A DNA stretch of 64,000 nucleotides from Guadua angustifolia. Its lineage: Eukaryota; Streptophyta; Magnoliopsida; Poales; Poaceae. This document shows, in pieces, positions 1 to 13,300 of the stretch. A model generated the notes under the pieces. It was not told the DNA's origin, searched no databases, and saw only the letters and a program-made list of their open reading frames with translations. The stretch spans positions 6,160,423 to 6,224,422 of the forward strand of contig CM070515.1 in NCBI GenBank assembly GCA_036346375.1. The letters are read 5' to 3'. A program made the position numbers and the translations under genes. How positions within the stretch are numbered: position 1 is the first letter of the stretch; the number at the start of each line of letters is the position of its first letter.

Positions 1-3000
1 AAATTCACATTATACTTTTCATCCCTTTGGCCAGATCCATATAGCTTTGGATAAGCTAACAGTGTTGCCTTGCTAAGATCCTTGTCAAGAATTCCGACGG
101 CAATTGTTGGCAGGGATGTATAAAGCACAGTATACAAAAGGCTACTCCATTCAGTGATAGCAGTTGTCAGAGTAAATGCTGTATAAAGTACATACCTGAG
201 ATCAAACGCTACGTATTATTTTTGGTAATGGTCCATGTAAATATCAGAAAAGAATTAGAAAGTAATTTTTTTCAATAATTCAACTGAACATAACCAGATA
301 ATATATTTATAATCCAAGGTTTAAATCTTATAATAGATATAAGACTTCAAACCCTAGTAAAATGAACAAGTCCAGCCTTTTCCCATCTAGGTTATAACAT
401 GGAGAGTTTGTATAGCATATTAAGTAAATTTCTGCCTGAACCAAGTAACTTTTTCCCAAGTTCATAGAGTATTGGCCCCCATTTTTTAAAAAAGTTCTTA
501 CCAGAAAAGAACCAAGACAAATGTGGCGTTTTTGTAAAAGTTATAGAGGATCATATAGGCCATCCTTTGATAATTCCAGTGACCATGAACTAATAGAAGA
601 GGAACCAAGAATCTGAATTGCCCCATAGCAAAATCTGAGGCCATAACAGCTTGTCGTCCTTCTTGCCCACTGATGCCAACCCCAACATCAGCCATTTGGA
701 TCATCGAAACATCATTTGCACCTGAATGCCGTAGATTAAATAAAAATATATCATATGTGCACATATTGACTCCTAGAGAAAAATATGCTGTAATAGGATA
801 AGCATGAGGGAATAATACCATCACCAACAGCTAAGGTCATATCATCCGTCCTGTTTTTGATGAGGGCAACTATCCCTGCCTTTTGTAATGGGGCCACTCG
901 ACAACATAAGACAACACTACATTCTGTTGCTACTTTGAAAAGCTAACACAAGTACACAAACAAAAGAAGACAGACCATGCATCAGTTATGACACCTTATT
1001 AATGATAAGGACAAAAAGAAATTAGTAGAGTCATCGATAGAGCCATGTAGATTAGTACCTCTTCTTGTAACTCCGTCTCGAGTATGTAAACGAGGCTGTT
1101 GCCATCTACAATCAAAGCAAGAGTTACGCCAACAGATTCTGATGCTAACTCTGGATTCAATGTGCCAATTGAAGAAGCAACTCTGAGCTTCTTAGTTGTC
1201 GCAAGTGCTTCCTCGAGACTTTTCCTACAAGACTCCTTTGAATTGTTGTTTATCACAATTTGCGTCATGTCATTCGTAAGCAGCTTACAAGAGTAGCCAA
1301 TTGAAATTGCTGTCTCCTGCTTATCTCCTGTTAAAATCCAAACCTTTATGTCTGCCTGCCGAAGAGATTCTATTGCTTCTGGAACCCCATCTTGAAGCTT
1401 GTCTTCAATCCCAGTGGCCCCCAATATATGGATATTGCACTCTATGTTGACAGCAACTGATCGGAGTAAATTCCCCCTTCTATGTACTGCTGTGCTGGCA
1501 TTCTGATACGCCGATTGCCACTCCTCAAACTCAGGTTGACTCAATTCAAGCATACCAACAACAAGAGTTCTTAGACCAAGTGATGAATATTTGTGGAGAT
1601 GTGCCTCTGTAGCACAAACAGTGTCCAGCTCTAATGATTTGTTGGTAATTCCAAACATTGAACTGTCCGCGCCTTTCACATATAGCTTAACAGTTTTATC
1701 GGGGCAACCAACTATGACAGACATCCTTTTACGATCACTATCAAACTCATGAAGTCCTAATATATCAAATCTGTATATACCATACCAGCAGGATACATCA
1801 GAACTGTAAGCCAATCATGCTAATGAACTATTGAAAATAAATGGACACACACAAAAAATGATGCTCTGGAGTAGTCAACATAGTAGTATAGTAATACCAA
1901 AGAAGCAAGCAAATTATCATAACAGTAGACGCTAACTACACATACCGGCCAGTACAGATGAGCACTAGTGGATAAGAAAAGGTGAAGAAAACTCTACAGT
2001 TCACACTACATATGTGGCCTATGGAGAGAATACAAATTATTCACTTTAGCAGCTCACTTAAGCAAAGTAGCTACAAAATGAACTGACAAGATAAAGGTTG
2101 ACTTTGCACATATCAAAGCACTAAAAAAGCCTTTTGGAATGATGTGATTAACAACTTTACACAAATGGTTTATAGTGGGGTGAAATAGTATGTAGTTGTA
2201 TCCAAATTATCCAACAATAGAACTGCACGTCTGCTTGCAAATCCAAAATTGGAATTGTACAGAAATGCCAACCTGCTCAATATAGATACTTGCAAACATG
2301 TTATTTAGTGCAGATATTAATTCAGCACGTTAATTGAGTAGCCAAGAAATAGGACTTTTTAGTTTTTACCACGGTTTGAATTTGCAAATTTCTTCCATCC
2401 AATAAATTCAATTATAGCTGTAGCATAAATCCTAACGTTCGTATTAATATGCTAGGAAAGTTACATGATTTAATGCCACCATTTAATTTCCAAACTACGA
2501 GATCAACCAAGCACCACAAGATACAGGTACAAATAGTATTTTGGAATAGATGCAAAGATTATTTTTTGTAGTAAAAATTTGCAAGGAAAAAATAAAGTTA
2601 TCATAATTAATAGCATCACTTTACCAATTGTAGAAGGTGACATAGGCAGAAAAACTAGGAAGACACAACTCAAAGTTAACATTCACACTACCAAACACCA
2701 AATCCAATAACAGAAGACAAACTAATGATGCTACTAAACACTAGAAGGCAAAAGGAAAAAAAAAGGCTGGCTAATCGCTATCAAATAGCTGATGAAACAT
2801 TGCTACCAACTCTTGCTGACAATAGGACATTGCAGTTGCAGAAAGTTTCTGCTTATAGTTTTATAGAGATGTAAAGATCATGGATCAGGTAGCACCCCTT
2901 CACTCCTAGTCACATAGTCATATTCGAAACAACCAAATTTTGCATTTCTAAATTACATAGCTGCTACTAAATGTTCTTGAAAACACGCTCAAGCAGGATT

Positions 3001-4917
3001 GCAAAATAGCACGCCCATAAAGCAACTAGCGAAAGCTATCTTACCTCTGTCTGTCACCAAGGACATCAATCACCACACAACTAGATGTTCGCTCAACAAG
3101 CACAATGCCATAAGATGCTGCAGCATAAACTAGTGCCTGCTCATCAGGGGACTCACCCTGATAATCAATCAACTTTTGTTTAGAGTCTCTAGTATCCAGG
3201 ACAAGCGGCACAATGGTATTACAGGCAGCAAGTGCAAGGAAGAATTCAAGGACAAGCTTTGCTTCCTCATTTGTGCCACCATCCCTCAATAACTTCAAAA
3301 GTTGAGGATCAGTCCTAACTGCCATTTTTGGTGTCCATAGAAGATCATCGACTGTCCAAAACCAGCAAACAAGAGGTCTTATTAGGAAACTATAACATGA
3401 AACAAGTTATAGACATTAAAGTTTTTCATACCTACAACTGAGTATCCGCCTGTATCTTTGCCAGAGCTATAATCAATCCCACGAATCGATGCACACTGGA
3501 ACTCCATCTTGTTTTCTGTTAGCGTCCCTGTCTTATCAGAGAAGACATACTTAATCTGCCCCAAATCCTCATTTATATTTAGAGCCCTGCACTGGAACTT
3601 AGACCTTGATGACTCGTCATACAAGTCTTTGTCAGAGGCCATGAAATATGCCTGCCCAAGCCGAACCAACTCCATTGATATATACAACGAGATTGGAATG
3701 ATGACCTGATACACTATCACTGCCATGAGGAACGTAATGAATATCTGCATTCCAATGCCATAGTAATTGTAGTTCTTCCCAGTTGTGTAATCCTTCTCCC
3801 TAAAGAATTGGGTGAACTCCAGCTCCCCCCGGTGATTCAGCAGCCAAATCCCTGCAAGCACAGATGCTGTTGTGCACATCCCAATGAGCATAATGGACAA
3901 TATGACTGTTTCCCGATTCAACTGCGTCTCCAAACGGCTCCGCTTGGATGGCGCCCCAGAACTATTGAGCATGACCTTAGTCTCCTTGCCAGCATACACC
4001 ACAATTCCTATTGCCCAGGTGGTGTTCTTGAGCTCACACCCACGGAGAACAATGTTGGACGGTCCGAGTGAGACACGCTTCCCATCAATCTCCAAATTGG
4101 CCTGGAATCCGTAAATGTGCCTGTTGGGGCGCTCACAATGCAGAATACCGCCTACTCCGCCGTTCTGGGAGAACTTCACCTGCGTCTCCTGCTTGGCATA
4201 CCTCGTCTTGAGATTGGTCTCCCCGTCAAGATTTACAGTCTGTACGTGAGCGACGCCGGTGGGGTCGCTGGTGGCGAGCAGCACCATGTCGGCGGGCAGC
4301 GTCTCGTTGGACGCAACGCGCACGACGTCCCCAACGCGTATGTGCTTCCATTTCTTGGGCGGAAACTCGCCGGCAGTGCCCGGCGCAAGGACGGAGGCGA
4401 GGCGATTGTTCTCCTTGCGGTCGGAGCGGTGGCGGCGGAAGTCCTCGTAGGCGTCCTTGACGGCGGTGACGAAGAGCACGAAGGCTAGCGGGAGCACGGA
4501 CGCGCCGCGGCCGAAGACGGCAACCTGGGGAAGCTGGTTGAGCACGGTGATGGCGAGGAAGTACACGTACGACAGCCGCCGGAACTGCTCGAACAGGTTG
4601 CGCGGCAGGAAGGTGAGCACCGAATACTTCGCCGTCCGGATGGCGTTTCCGGAGAACTCCACCGAGGGCTCCCCCACGGCGACGGCGCGGGACTCGTCCC
4701 CCTCCTGGAGCTCCCCCCGCTGCGACGCGGACAAGTCTGGGTGGTGGTGGTCGCGGCGGGAGGGGCGGAAGGGGTCGGGGACCTCAACGGAGAAGGCGAG
4801 GCGGTCGGCGCGGACGGGCGGCTCAGGCTGCGGTGGCGGGAGCATCGACGCCGCCGCCGGCAGGGGCGGGGAGGCGGCGTCCGGGGTGGCGATGAGGAGC
4901 GGGAGCTCGGACGCCAT
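1..4917 (-). CDS. ALA1: P4-type phospholipid-transporting ATPase (ALA1-like flippase), 3' part beyond the window
   Basis: Putative aminophospholipid flippase, moving lipids between leaflets of a membrane using ATP. Exons inferred from GT-AG borders and unbroken frame: 3432-4917, 3045-3351, 1059-1770, 819-942, 502-721 and 1-195 (runs off the left edge). The ATG at 4917-4915 is followed by a Pro/Ala-rich tail. Seen in exon 1: the P4 actuator motif DGET (residues 231-234), the PISL motif of the fourth membrane segment (about 408-411) and the phosphorylation site DKTGT (Asp461). Exon 3 carries the nucleotide-binding KGAD motif and exons 4-5 the hinge motif GDGANDV. The last two exons encode membrane segments. 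DGET instead of the TGES of ion pumps, together with PISL, places it in the P4 family. The sequence matches the plant ALA1 branch as I remember it; the symbol is by similarity. No stops or frameshifts are seen in the exons. The DNA around 4250-4917 is very GC-rich, as is common for first exons of grass genes. Confidence 0.93.
1771..3044 (-). other. Large intron of the P4-ATPase gene
   Basis: AT-rich intron between the exons at 3045-3351 and 1059-1770. The donor reads GTAAG at 3044 and the acceptor ends in ACAG at 1771. I see no ORF, repeat or RNA gene in it. Confidence 0.8.
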
Positions 4918-6489
4918 GGGGGGAGGCGGCGGCGGCTAGTGGGTGGTCGGAGGCATAGGCGCGCGGCGGATTTGGGCGGACGCCGGCGAGATCAAACGAG
5001 GCGGTGCGCGGTGGGGAGCTTGGAGAAGAAGACTTTTCGGTGTCGAGAATGTTCGCGGAGGAAGGAGGTAGAGAGTTTGGTCGGGGTCTGATTGAAATTT
5101 TGGGTGATAGAAATTGTGAAATTTTTTGCTTTGTTAGCCCCTTGTGAATGTTTTTTTTAAAAAAAAATTATAGTCTCACTCCAAAATTATTTGCAGATTG
5201 AGCCTTTATGAGTCACCTCTTATGTTCGGAGAGCTCGGCAGATCGTCTGCTGAGCCAAGATTTCTGCCAAGCCCCCTTCCTCGGTAGGAATCAACTCCAC
5301 TAATTAATCATTAATTTAATCATATTTTTAATCAATCACTTAATTAAATTCCAATTAATCAAATTCACTAATTAACCTTCATCATTCCACAGCAGCCAAG
5401 CACGGAAGCTATAAGCTCTCGCAGCACGATAGATGACTTGTGTCGCTTGCCGTGCTTTTCAAGCTTACTAAGCGGGTTAGTTTCGTAAATTCGAATGAAA
5501 TAGGGATAAAATTGTCAAAAATGAATTTTAGAGGTCTAGAAAAGTGACAGGTTCGAAATTGTGAAGGTTTGAAATTTGTAGGGCAATGAATAATTTATTA
5601 ATTCCCAATCAAATTCCCCCAACAGAATAGACACTCGTTTGTCCATTGGTTTTCACCTTGTTACTCAAACAAGGTGCATCTTCCAAGTAGTTCCTACGCC
5701 TTATCACTGTAATCGTTTCTTTTATTTTTCTCCTCGTAATTACATTTGTCTCTTGAAAATGCATAATGGCATACAATCTTCGCTAGAATAAGAAGAAAGC
5801 TATAAATTTAATTTAATCCGATGTATACTACTGTTCATCCTACAACTAGTAAAACTAAGCACACGATCTCTAGCATATGTCAACTATTTAAGCCTGTTAG
5901 CTCAATCCATAATTCTTCGGGAGAATACATCATTTACCCCGTTTTACTTGATGTATGTCAGTGAGACAAACGAGACAAATGATCAATGACATAAGTAAAT
6001 AAGGAAAAATTATCAATTATTCCTAATTCTTCACGAGAGAAGTGCCAAAACCATTGACTTTCGTCAAATACATTTTTGGGAAGCATAAGACAAACCATAA
6101 ATAGTGTTTCCTTGTACATTTGCAAAATTTCCTTGTACAAAATAGAAGTGCCGTATCCCTACCCCAGGGCATGGAAATAGTGTTTTTGCTGAGGTCCATC
6201 TGATAAAAACAGCTGCGCCGGTCTACTCTGGCTCTGTTGTTTGAGCTCAGATGGCGGCAGCACCAAACTGGTACCAGCGGTCGCAGAATATCCAACTGGG
6301 CAGGAATAATATTTTTCTTCCTCTTTCTTTTTGTCATTTCTGGGCAGTATCTGTCTGTCTCGTTGGGGATTGTACTTTTTTCCACACCTAAAATTCATGC
6401 TTCCATACGGCCATACGGGCCAACGTGTCGGTGTATCAGCAGTTTTAATCCGACAACTCATGAAATCAGAGTTATATATATATATATAT
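4918..6489. other. P4-ATPase 5' leader and promoter side, then AT-rich spacer
   Basis: About 4918-5080 is GC-rich and should contain the 5' leader and core promoter of the minus-strand P4-ATPase gene, but I see no clear TATA box. From 5100 on the DNA is AT-rich. It holds A/T runs near 5150 and short direct repeats of an aattaat-type motif at about 5300-5385. No convincing coding region is seen. Confidence 0.45.
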
Positions 6490-6772
6490 ATGGGACATAT
6501 TCAGTGCTAATGTGAATTCAGTGCTAATGGCATGTAGAAGCTTTGAAAAGTATTCTCAAAAATTACCACATGTTTTTGCTGTGAACCTCTTTCATATCTT
6601 TCAAATGCGAAGATGAAACTCATCTTCGCATTTGAAAGATATGAAAAGGTTCAACTCAGCATGATAGTACTTATTTTTGAGGCATTTTTCTTTTTGCTTT
6701 TACATGCTATTAGCACGGAATTAGCACTGAATTCACCATTAGCATTGAATATTATATATATATATATAGCCC
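6490..6772. repeat. Hairpin (foldback) MITE between TA tracts
   Basis: The two halves are inverted copies of each other. The left arm contains ttcagtgctaatg and the right arm, read in reverse complement, contains ttcagtgctaatt within a similar context. Both arms converge on a near-perfect hairpin centre at about 6586-6645 built on catatctttcaaatgcgaag. (TA)n tracts border both ends. There is no coding capacity. This is the structure of a non-autonomous DNA element; the superfamily is not settled. Confidence 0.75.
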
Positions 6773-7019
6773 TTTATTTTTTTGCTACATACCCTTTTTC
6801 ATATGTAAAAGGAATATATAAACAAATTATGCTATAAAGGGTGGACTTTGATGAAATTTTTCATAGAACTCACATTGAAATATCTTATAATCAGTATTAG
6901 AGTATACTCAAAGGGATAAAGAGGTATAACAACATCATTTAAATGGTATACTGAGGGTGGGAGTACATACACCCAAAAGTATGGAATCATTTTCCTATAT
7001 ATATATATATATATATAGT

Positions 7020-7418
7020 GAAATGGGGTACTACGGTGCCTAGGCATCATAATTTTAAATGAGTAAATTTAAATTAAATTTAGGTATATTTTTTGAAACT
7101 TCCAATTTTAGGATATATACCCACCTATAACAATTCAAATCAAACGCATACCTTTGAACAAAAAAATATACCAGAATTCAAAGCTTTGAACATATTTAGA
7201 TCACATGCTTTATTGATTTATATATAAAATCAGCATATACCTACAATCAAACTATCATAAAGAAAGGAAACTTCAGTTTGAATTTCAGTTCAAACTTGTT
7301 TGAACTAGTTAGCAAACTGGTAAAACTCAGCATTCTAAAAATTTCAAAAATTTTCATATGCAAATATATAGGAAAAATATCCGTTTTGGATCATGATACC
7401 TAGACAAATTGTTATATA
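7020..7418 (+). repeat. Left copy of an inverted pair of about 390-bp MITEs
   Basis: The outer end carries ggtgcctaggcatcat and the inner end, in reverse complement, carries gtctaggtatcatgat, so this copy has its own terminal inverted repeats. It lies in (TA)n tracts, suggesting TA target choice. Its whole length matches the reverse complement of 7505-7892, including long stretches near 7205-7335. No ORF of note. Confidence 0.7.
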
Positions 7419-7504
7419 TATGTATATATTTTTATATATATATTTGCATGCAAAAATAATAAAATATATACACATATAATATATATATATATAGTATAAT
7501 TACC

Positions 7505-7892
7505 TTGGGCGCCATAATGCCTAGGCACTATGATCTAAAAAAGTATTTTCTTTATGTATTTTCAAACGTTTTTTTAATTTCTAGTATGTTGAGTTTAACC
7601 AGATAGTAACTAGTTCAAACAAGTTTGAACTTCAAACTAGAGTTTCTTTTTTTTTATGATAATTTAGTTGTAGCCTTGTTGGTATGTGCTGATTTTTTAT
7701 ATAAATCAACAAAGCATGTGATCCAAACTCGTTCAAAATATTTGAACTCAAGTATATTTTTTTCAAAAATATGTGTTTCATTTGAATTGTTAAAGATAGG
7801 TATATACCATAAAACTGAAATTTTTGAAAAATATACTCGAATATGGCTTAAAAGCACGCATTTAAAATCATGGTGCCCAATTTTAGTTTCCT
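7505..7892 (-). repeat. Right copy of the inverted MITE pair
   Basis: Inverted relative to 7020-7418, with a TA-rich spacer of about 90 bp between them. The inner end has atgcctaggcactatgat and the outer end has aaaatcatggtgccc. Shared landmarks include actagttcaaacaagtttga at about 7608 and its inverse near 7289-7308. A (CT)n tract follows at about 7890-7912. Confidence 0.7.
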
Positions 7893-10124
7893 CTCTCTTT
7901 CTCTCTCTCTATGTATAATATGAGCTGTTTACTCGTGGATCAATCAGTGGTTTATGTCAGCAAAAGACAGAATTGACAGGAGGTTTCTTTAAAACTAGTT
8001 TTGTCCTAAATAATCTTAGCTGAGTATAGCTTGGCATACTTTTTATGGCAATAAAATATAGTATCATAAGTGTGGTAGAGTTTGGCAAACAAATGAGTCT
8101 ACGATGCGTAGGACATGAATCTAAAATAGTATGACAAGCCCCAGCTGTGACAACAAACCAAACACCCACCCAAGAACTTGTAGCATGTATAAACTTAGGC
8201 CCTGTTTAAGAGCTTTAAGTCCGTTTCAGTTTTTAAAAAGCTAGTAAACCATTAGATAGTTTAGTTTTTAAGTGGTTTTTTTTTTATAAATTAGAAGCCA
8301 TATATAATTAGCGACAACTAAAAGTTGAGTTACACCTACTTTTGCATTTTTTTCTAAAGTAAGTTAGCTATTTATCAAACGGTCTCTTATAAAAAAAAGG
8401 TACAATTGTTTTTTAATCAATAAAAATAAAAAATAGTTTTTTAGAAAAGCTAGGACCCTCTAAACATAATGTCAAACATGGCAAAAATAGCTTCCAACAG
8501 AAACATGCCCAAAAGAAGCACCAATGCATCAACATGTACGGAGCGTACCAAGTGCATTTACTTGCGCAAGCACGCACGCATCAATGCCTTACTTGCAAAT
8601 ATTGTCGTATCATATATCTACGGCCGTTGTTGTTATGTGATCTTTCCGGTGTACCAATACGACATATTGTGCACCAATATATAATTAAGTGAGATCTTTC
8701 CAGTTTCATTGTTTTCTCTCTCCCTCTTTTTTAGAGAGCGAGCCAGCCGTGTGGCGAGAGAGAGAGAGATTATGTGAGTTTTTCAGTTAAACAATATGGT
8801 GCCAAACTGCTGACCTACAAGTGTTATAATAAGTGAGAAAATGGAAATGTCTTCACTAATAATGATTTAATAGTTTTTTTTGTTGTATGGGCAGTGTTGT
8901 TTCTCAAATGAAAAAGGAAAAAAAAGAGGAAGATACGTTGAGCTAACTCCCGTGGCGGATCTAGACCTCGGACTATCTAGACCGTGCCCGAGGCCTAGGA
9001 GCCATGGCCCGTGGACTACCAATCTTTCTTCTCTTTGTTGCAGCCCGTGGCTCGTTGAACTAGCTGGACCGGCTCGAGGCCTGATCACAAGCTGGCTCTG
9101 TCCCTAGCTAAAACCCTGTCCATCTGTTGTGATGAGATACTGTCGAATATTATACCTTTCAAATGGAAGATGTTAATGTTTACTGACTTGTCCTTTTCTT
9201 GCCACAGCCTTTTTTTTAAATAGAAAATTTAAAGTAGCGATAGCTAATAAATCTTTGCGGATGAGAGTCGGTAACAGGTTCTCTCAGATCTGTTGACCTT
9301 TTTGCCTTCTTATATTTAACCTGGAGAATTTTATCCCAAAGTCGTCGATGTGTTCTTCAAACATAGGGAGGCTAATAGCGCTGTGCACTGTTGCACAAAT
9401 TTTGGTTGTAATACTATCTCTGAACCGGTCATGTGGTTGTCTACATGGCTGCGGTTTATGTAATGAGGACTTCGTTGCTTTGCGATTAGGATGCGATTGC
9501 GACATACGACTTGCACAAACTTGCGGCTTAACTCGGGCATGTATTTTTTGATCCGCTAAACCCGGCATTTTTTCTACTGTTAGATACATACAGTAACTAA
9601 TTGATCGGCTATATCTTACCATTAGAAATGGCCGTATTTATGAGAAGTGTTTCACTGGTATCGGTAAAACAAGGAAAGAATCATAACTTTATTAAACTTT
9701 GCAGATTCCTCGCCTCCCAGGCGCCCACGTCGCGCGCGCGGCCAACTCGGTCGGTCAGCCAGCCGGCTCGGCTCGATTTTTTTCACGTGTAGGTCCTTAA
9801 AAAATACGTAATTACGTGTAGGTCTTTCTCGTGGTTTTTTACGAAAAAAGCCTTTTGGTTCAAAAAAATCGTGAAACTTTCGTGAAAAAGATAGTTATGT
9901 TTGGATCATTCCAGATATTTTCCACGATAAAGACCTTTCGATTTAGCATAATCGTGGATTTTTCGTGAGAATGCCCTAGATAAATGTAGAAAAAAAACAT
10001 GATTACGTTTGTAGCCTTTTAGCCGTTTTACATATTTTCTTGACGATTTAAAAAAAATACTACTGAAAAAATTTTATTTCTAAAAAAAAATTAACAGTCG
10101 CATACAACCACCGCGAAAACTATC
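7893..10124. other. Intergenic spacer
   Basis: AT-rich DNA with a possible short MITE at about 8198-8470, which starts ggccctgttta and ends with a loosely inverted tagaggg-type end. There is a GC-richer patch at 8940-9110 and poly-A/T runs at 9780-10090. Several short ORFs occur, but none has a recognisable domain or codon bias. No RNA gene was seen. Confidence 0.4.
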
Positions 10125-10125
10125 C

Positions 10126-10134
10126 TATAAAAAA
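10126..10134 (+). promoter_or_regulatory. Probable TATA box of the metal-transporter-like gene
   Basis: TATAAAAAA lies about 190 bp before the ATG at 10323, at the switch from AT-rich spacer to a GC-rich leader. Transcription starting about 30 bp downstream would give a leader of roughly 160 nt. Confidence 0.5.
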
Positions 10135-10322
10135 TTACCAACGGTAGATTGGCCTAAACGCCTCCTCTCCGTCTTCCCACCGCCTCTCCCTCCCAGATCT
10201 CCCGCCCCTCGGCCGCGCGGCGCCGGACACGTGGCCCGGAGTGGAGCCGAGAGGCAAAGGGCAGAGGCTGTTGCCGCTCGCGTCCCGTCGCGGCGGCGAG
10301 GCGCGGTTCGGTGGATCTGGGG

Positions 10323-13300
10323 ATGGACGGCGGCGGTGGCGTGGGCGGGCTCCGGTGGACTGCGGAGGAGGCATCGACGATCGGGGGCATCGCGACGGTG
10401 TCGCTGCTGCACTCCTTCATCCCCACGCACTGGCTCCCCTTCTCCATCGTCGCGCGCGCCCAGCGCTGGACGCTCTCTCGCACCCTCCTCGTCAGTCAGT
10501 ACCCGCCCCACACCCACCTCACTGCCCCTCCGGCCCTTTTCTTCTGTTGGTGCCATTGCTATTTTGCTATATACTGTTCACCGCTCTCAGATCTGGAGCC
10601 TAGGGGGTGATAGTGTTAGGATTTATTCAAAGGCGGAAGGGGGGGTTGCTCTCGGTGGTTGAATCGGATCGTTGTGGCGTAAAGAAATGATGGCAGTTGT
10701 GGTTGCCATGGTAGTGGTACCCGAGGTACTGCGTGCAACATTGAGACTTGAGAACACGGCCTGAACATTCGGGAGCACCCTGATGGCCTTTTCCGGGCAA
10801 TGCCTGCATCTTCAGGCTTCCACCATTCCCACGGTGTGGTTGCAGGGACGAATTTGTCCTATCGGAGGGCTAAATGATATCTGTATTGATGGTAACTGTT
10901 GGATTTGTTGAGTTTCATGCACCACCAAGTTCACCCAAAATCTTGTGTTGTTGAGGCAAGATTACTCTCATTCTTTGATAGAATGCATGGTGTAGGCTTG
11001 TAAAGTCTCCATTTTCACAGGGATGAGGGGCTCCCTGTTCTACAATCTGGAAATTCCGAAAATCGTTAGTGGAAGTGTTGTCATGTTTTTGTTTGGTGTG
11101 GGTTGTTATAATCTTCGCCTTTGGAACCCATGGGAGGTGTTTGTGCCAAATGTGGTGTTTTGTTGTTTCTCAACTTCACATTCTAGGATGTTTGATACTG
11201 ATACCCCAAGGGTCATGGAAGAGGTTAGTGCATGTTCTTAGTAGTGCCATGTATTTTATTCACAATGGAAGTTCAGGGAAGAAAATCAACAGATCTTGAC
11301 TTAGTTAAAGCAGTTGTAAATATGTGACTGGATGAGTTGTATATATCTAAGTATTGTAGTCTACTTGCTGCTTCACATTCATTATGATTTCTAAGATGTG
11401 TACCATATGTGACAGCATGAAGTTTTGATTTATGCACTGCAACTACTTGATTAATCTATGCTGGAGTCACGTGATAGTTGGAATGTTGATCAATGGCATT
11501 TTTCCTGAACAAAATGTGCAAACTAAATTAATCTTGCGTGTGTCTATTCAGTTACACTGTGATGTAGGATTCTTTGTCATAAGTACAGCGAAACTTTGTG
11601 TTCAAACAAATGAGATCCATTGCTATTTATATTTGTGAAGATTGGTCATTGGCCTTGGAGTTGGAAGTCCTTTATTGAGCTTATTTTGTGATTTAATGCT
11701 GATAACATGTGCATTGTAAAAACCTCTTGTCCATTGTTCTTGCATGAATATAGTAATCGTGAGTTAGGAGAAAGATTGAAATGAATTAAGCACAAGCACT
11801 TGGTTTTTTTCCTCTGAAGAACTGTGCATAAACACTTGCATAACTGGAAATGTATTTTGCAATGACTAGAATCCTTATTGTTGGAAATATAAAGCACGGC
11901 CCATCCTTCCACATCAGCTTAAGCTTTTGGGTGAACTGATTGCTCCATTTCTCTCTACTTTCCTACATGGAATCAGACTTTCCTTCCTGAGCCTTTCTCT
12001 CCCTCGCCGCCACCCACTTTCTTTGCTCCCCCTCCTTTGCATGGCGGCGTTATGAGAGAATGGCGTCCCCTTCGCCGTTGCCTCCACCCACTCTCCTCAA
12101 CCCCTACTGCACCATCGCCGTCAAGTCTCATGTGCCAACCACTCTCGACCAAAAGGCGGCAAACTACCCTCGCTGGTCCAAGTTCTTCCGGACCATGTGC
12201 CTCAAGTTCGGCCTCCTCTCTCACATCGACGGCTCCGATGTTGCGCACCCGGAAGACCCCGCCTGGATCCTCGCCGACTCATTGCGTTCTCACCGGTCAG
12301 ACGGCCACCGATGAGAACATCCTCGACTCCACGATGGCCGACGACGAAACCGCGCGCGACCTATGGGTCGCCATCGAAGGCCTCTTCCGCGACAACAAGG
12401 AATCCCGTGCTGTCTTCCTGAGCAGCCAATTCCATTCCCTTCTTCAAGGCGATCAGTCCATCGCCGAATACAGTCAGCGCATCAAGACCTTGGCCGATGC
12501 TCTCCGCGATGTTGGTCATCCTGTCTCCGACTCGCAACTTGTTCTCAACCTGTTGCGTGGTCTCAATCCTCGCTACTCCAACACCGCCGACGACATCGCC
12601 AACTCCACGCCGTTCCCCTCCTTCTCGCGAGCTCGCTCCATGCTTGCTCTCAAAGAGACGCGTCTCGCCAACGAGACGAAGATTGTCGCCGACACGGCAC
12701 TGATCACCACCGGCGGTTCTTCCTCCAAACCAACCGGCTCCCCTGCGCCTGCTCCGGCCGGTTCCACCTCCTTCAACGCCGGCCAGAGCAATCGCGACAA
12801 CCGACGCGGTGGCCGTAATCGCCGCAACAAGCCCGGCAATGGCCATGGCGGCTACCAGGGAGGTCGTGCGCCTCCGCCATCCGGCCCCTGGTTCTGCTAC
12901 AACCCGTGGTCTCCTCCTAGCGCCGGTCAATGGGCTCCTCCCGGTGGGCAGTGGCGCCCATCGCCCTCCCCCGGCCTTCTCGGCGCTTCACCCCAAGCGC
13001 ACACTGCGTTTGCGCCATCCCCGCCTCCTGCTGCGGCATGGGACCAGCAGGGCCTCATCAGCGCCCTCAACCAGCTCGCCATCCAGGGGCACGGGAGCTG
13101 GGTGGTGGACAGCGGTGCCACATCCCACATGACGTCCGACAATGGTAACCTTCTCTCCCGCCATCCTCCCCCTCACACGGCTGTGACCATTGGCAATGGT
13201 TCCCGTTTACCCATCATTTCTAGTGGACACTCCTCCATACTCCCACCACAAAGTTTTCTCTTCGCAATGTTCTTGTTGTCCCTCACTTAGTGCACAACCT

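Noticed and set aside
9348..9622. Short ORFs on both strands in spacer DNA
   Set aside because: No recognisable domain, no promoter and no conserved neighbour; chance ORFs cannot be excluded.
10125..10662. Several overlapping Arg/Pro-rich ORFs on both strands
   Set aside because: They are shadows of the GC-rich leader and first exon of the metal-transporter-like gene.
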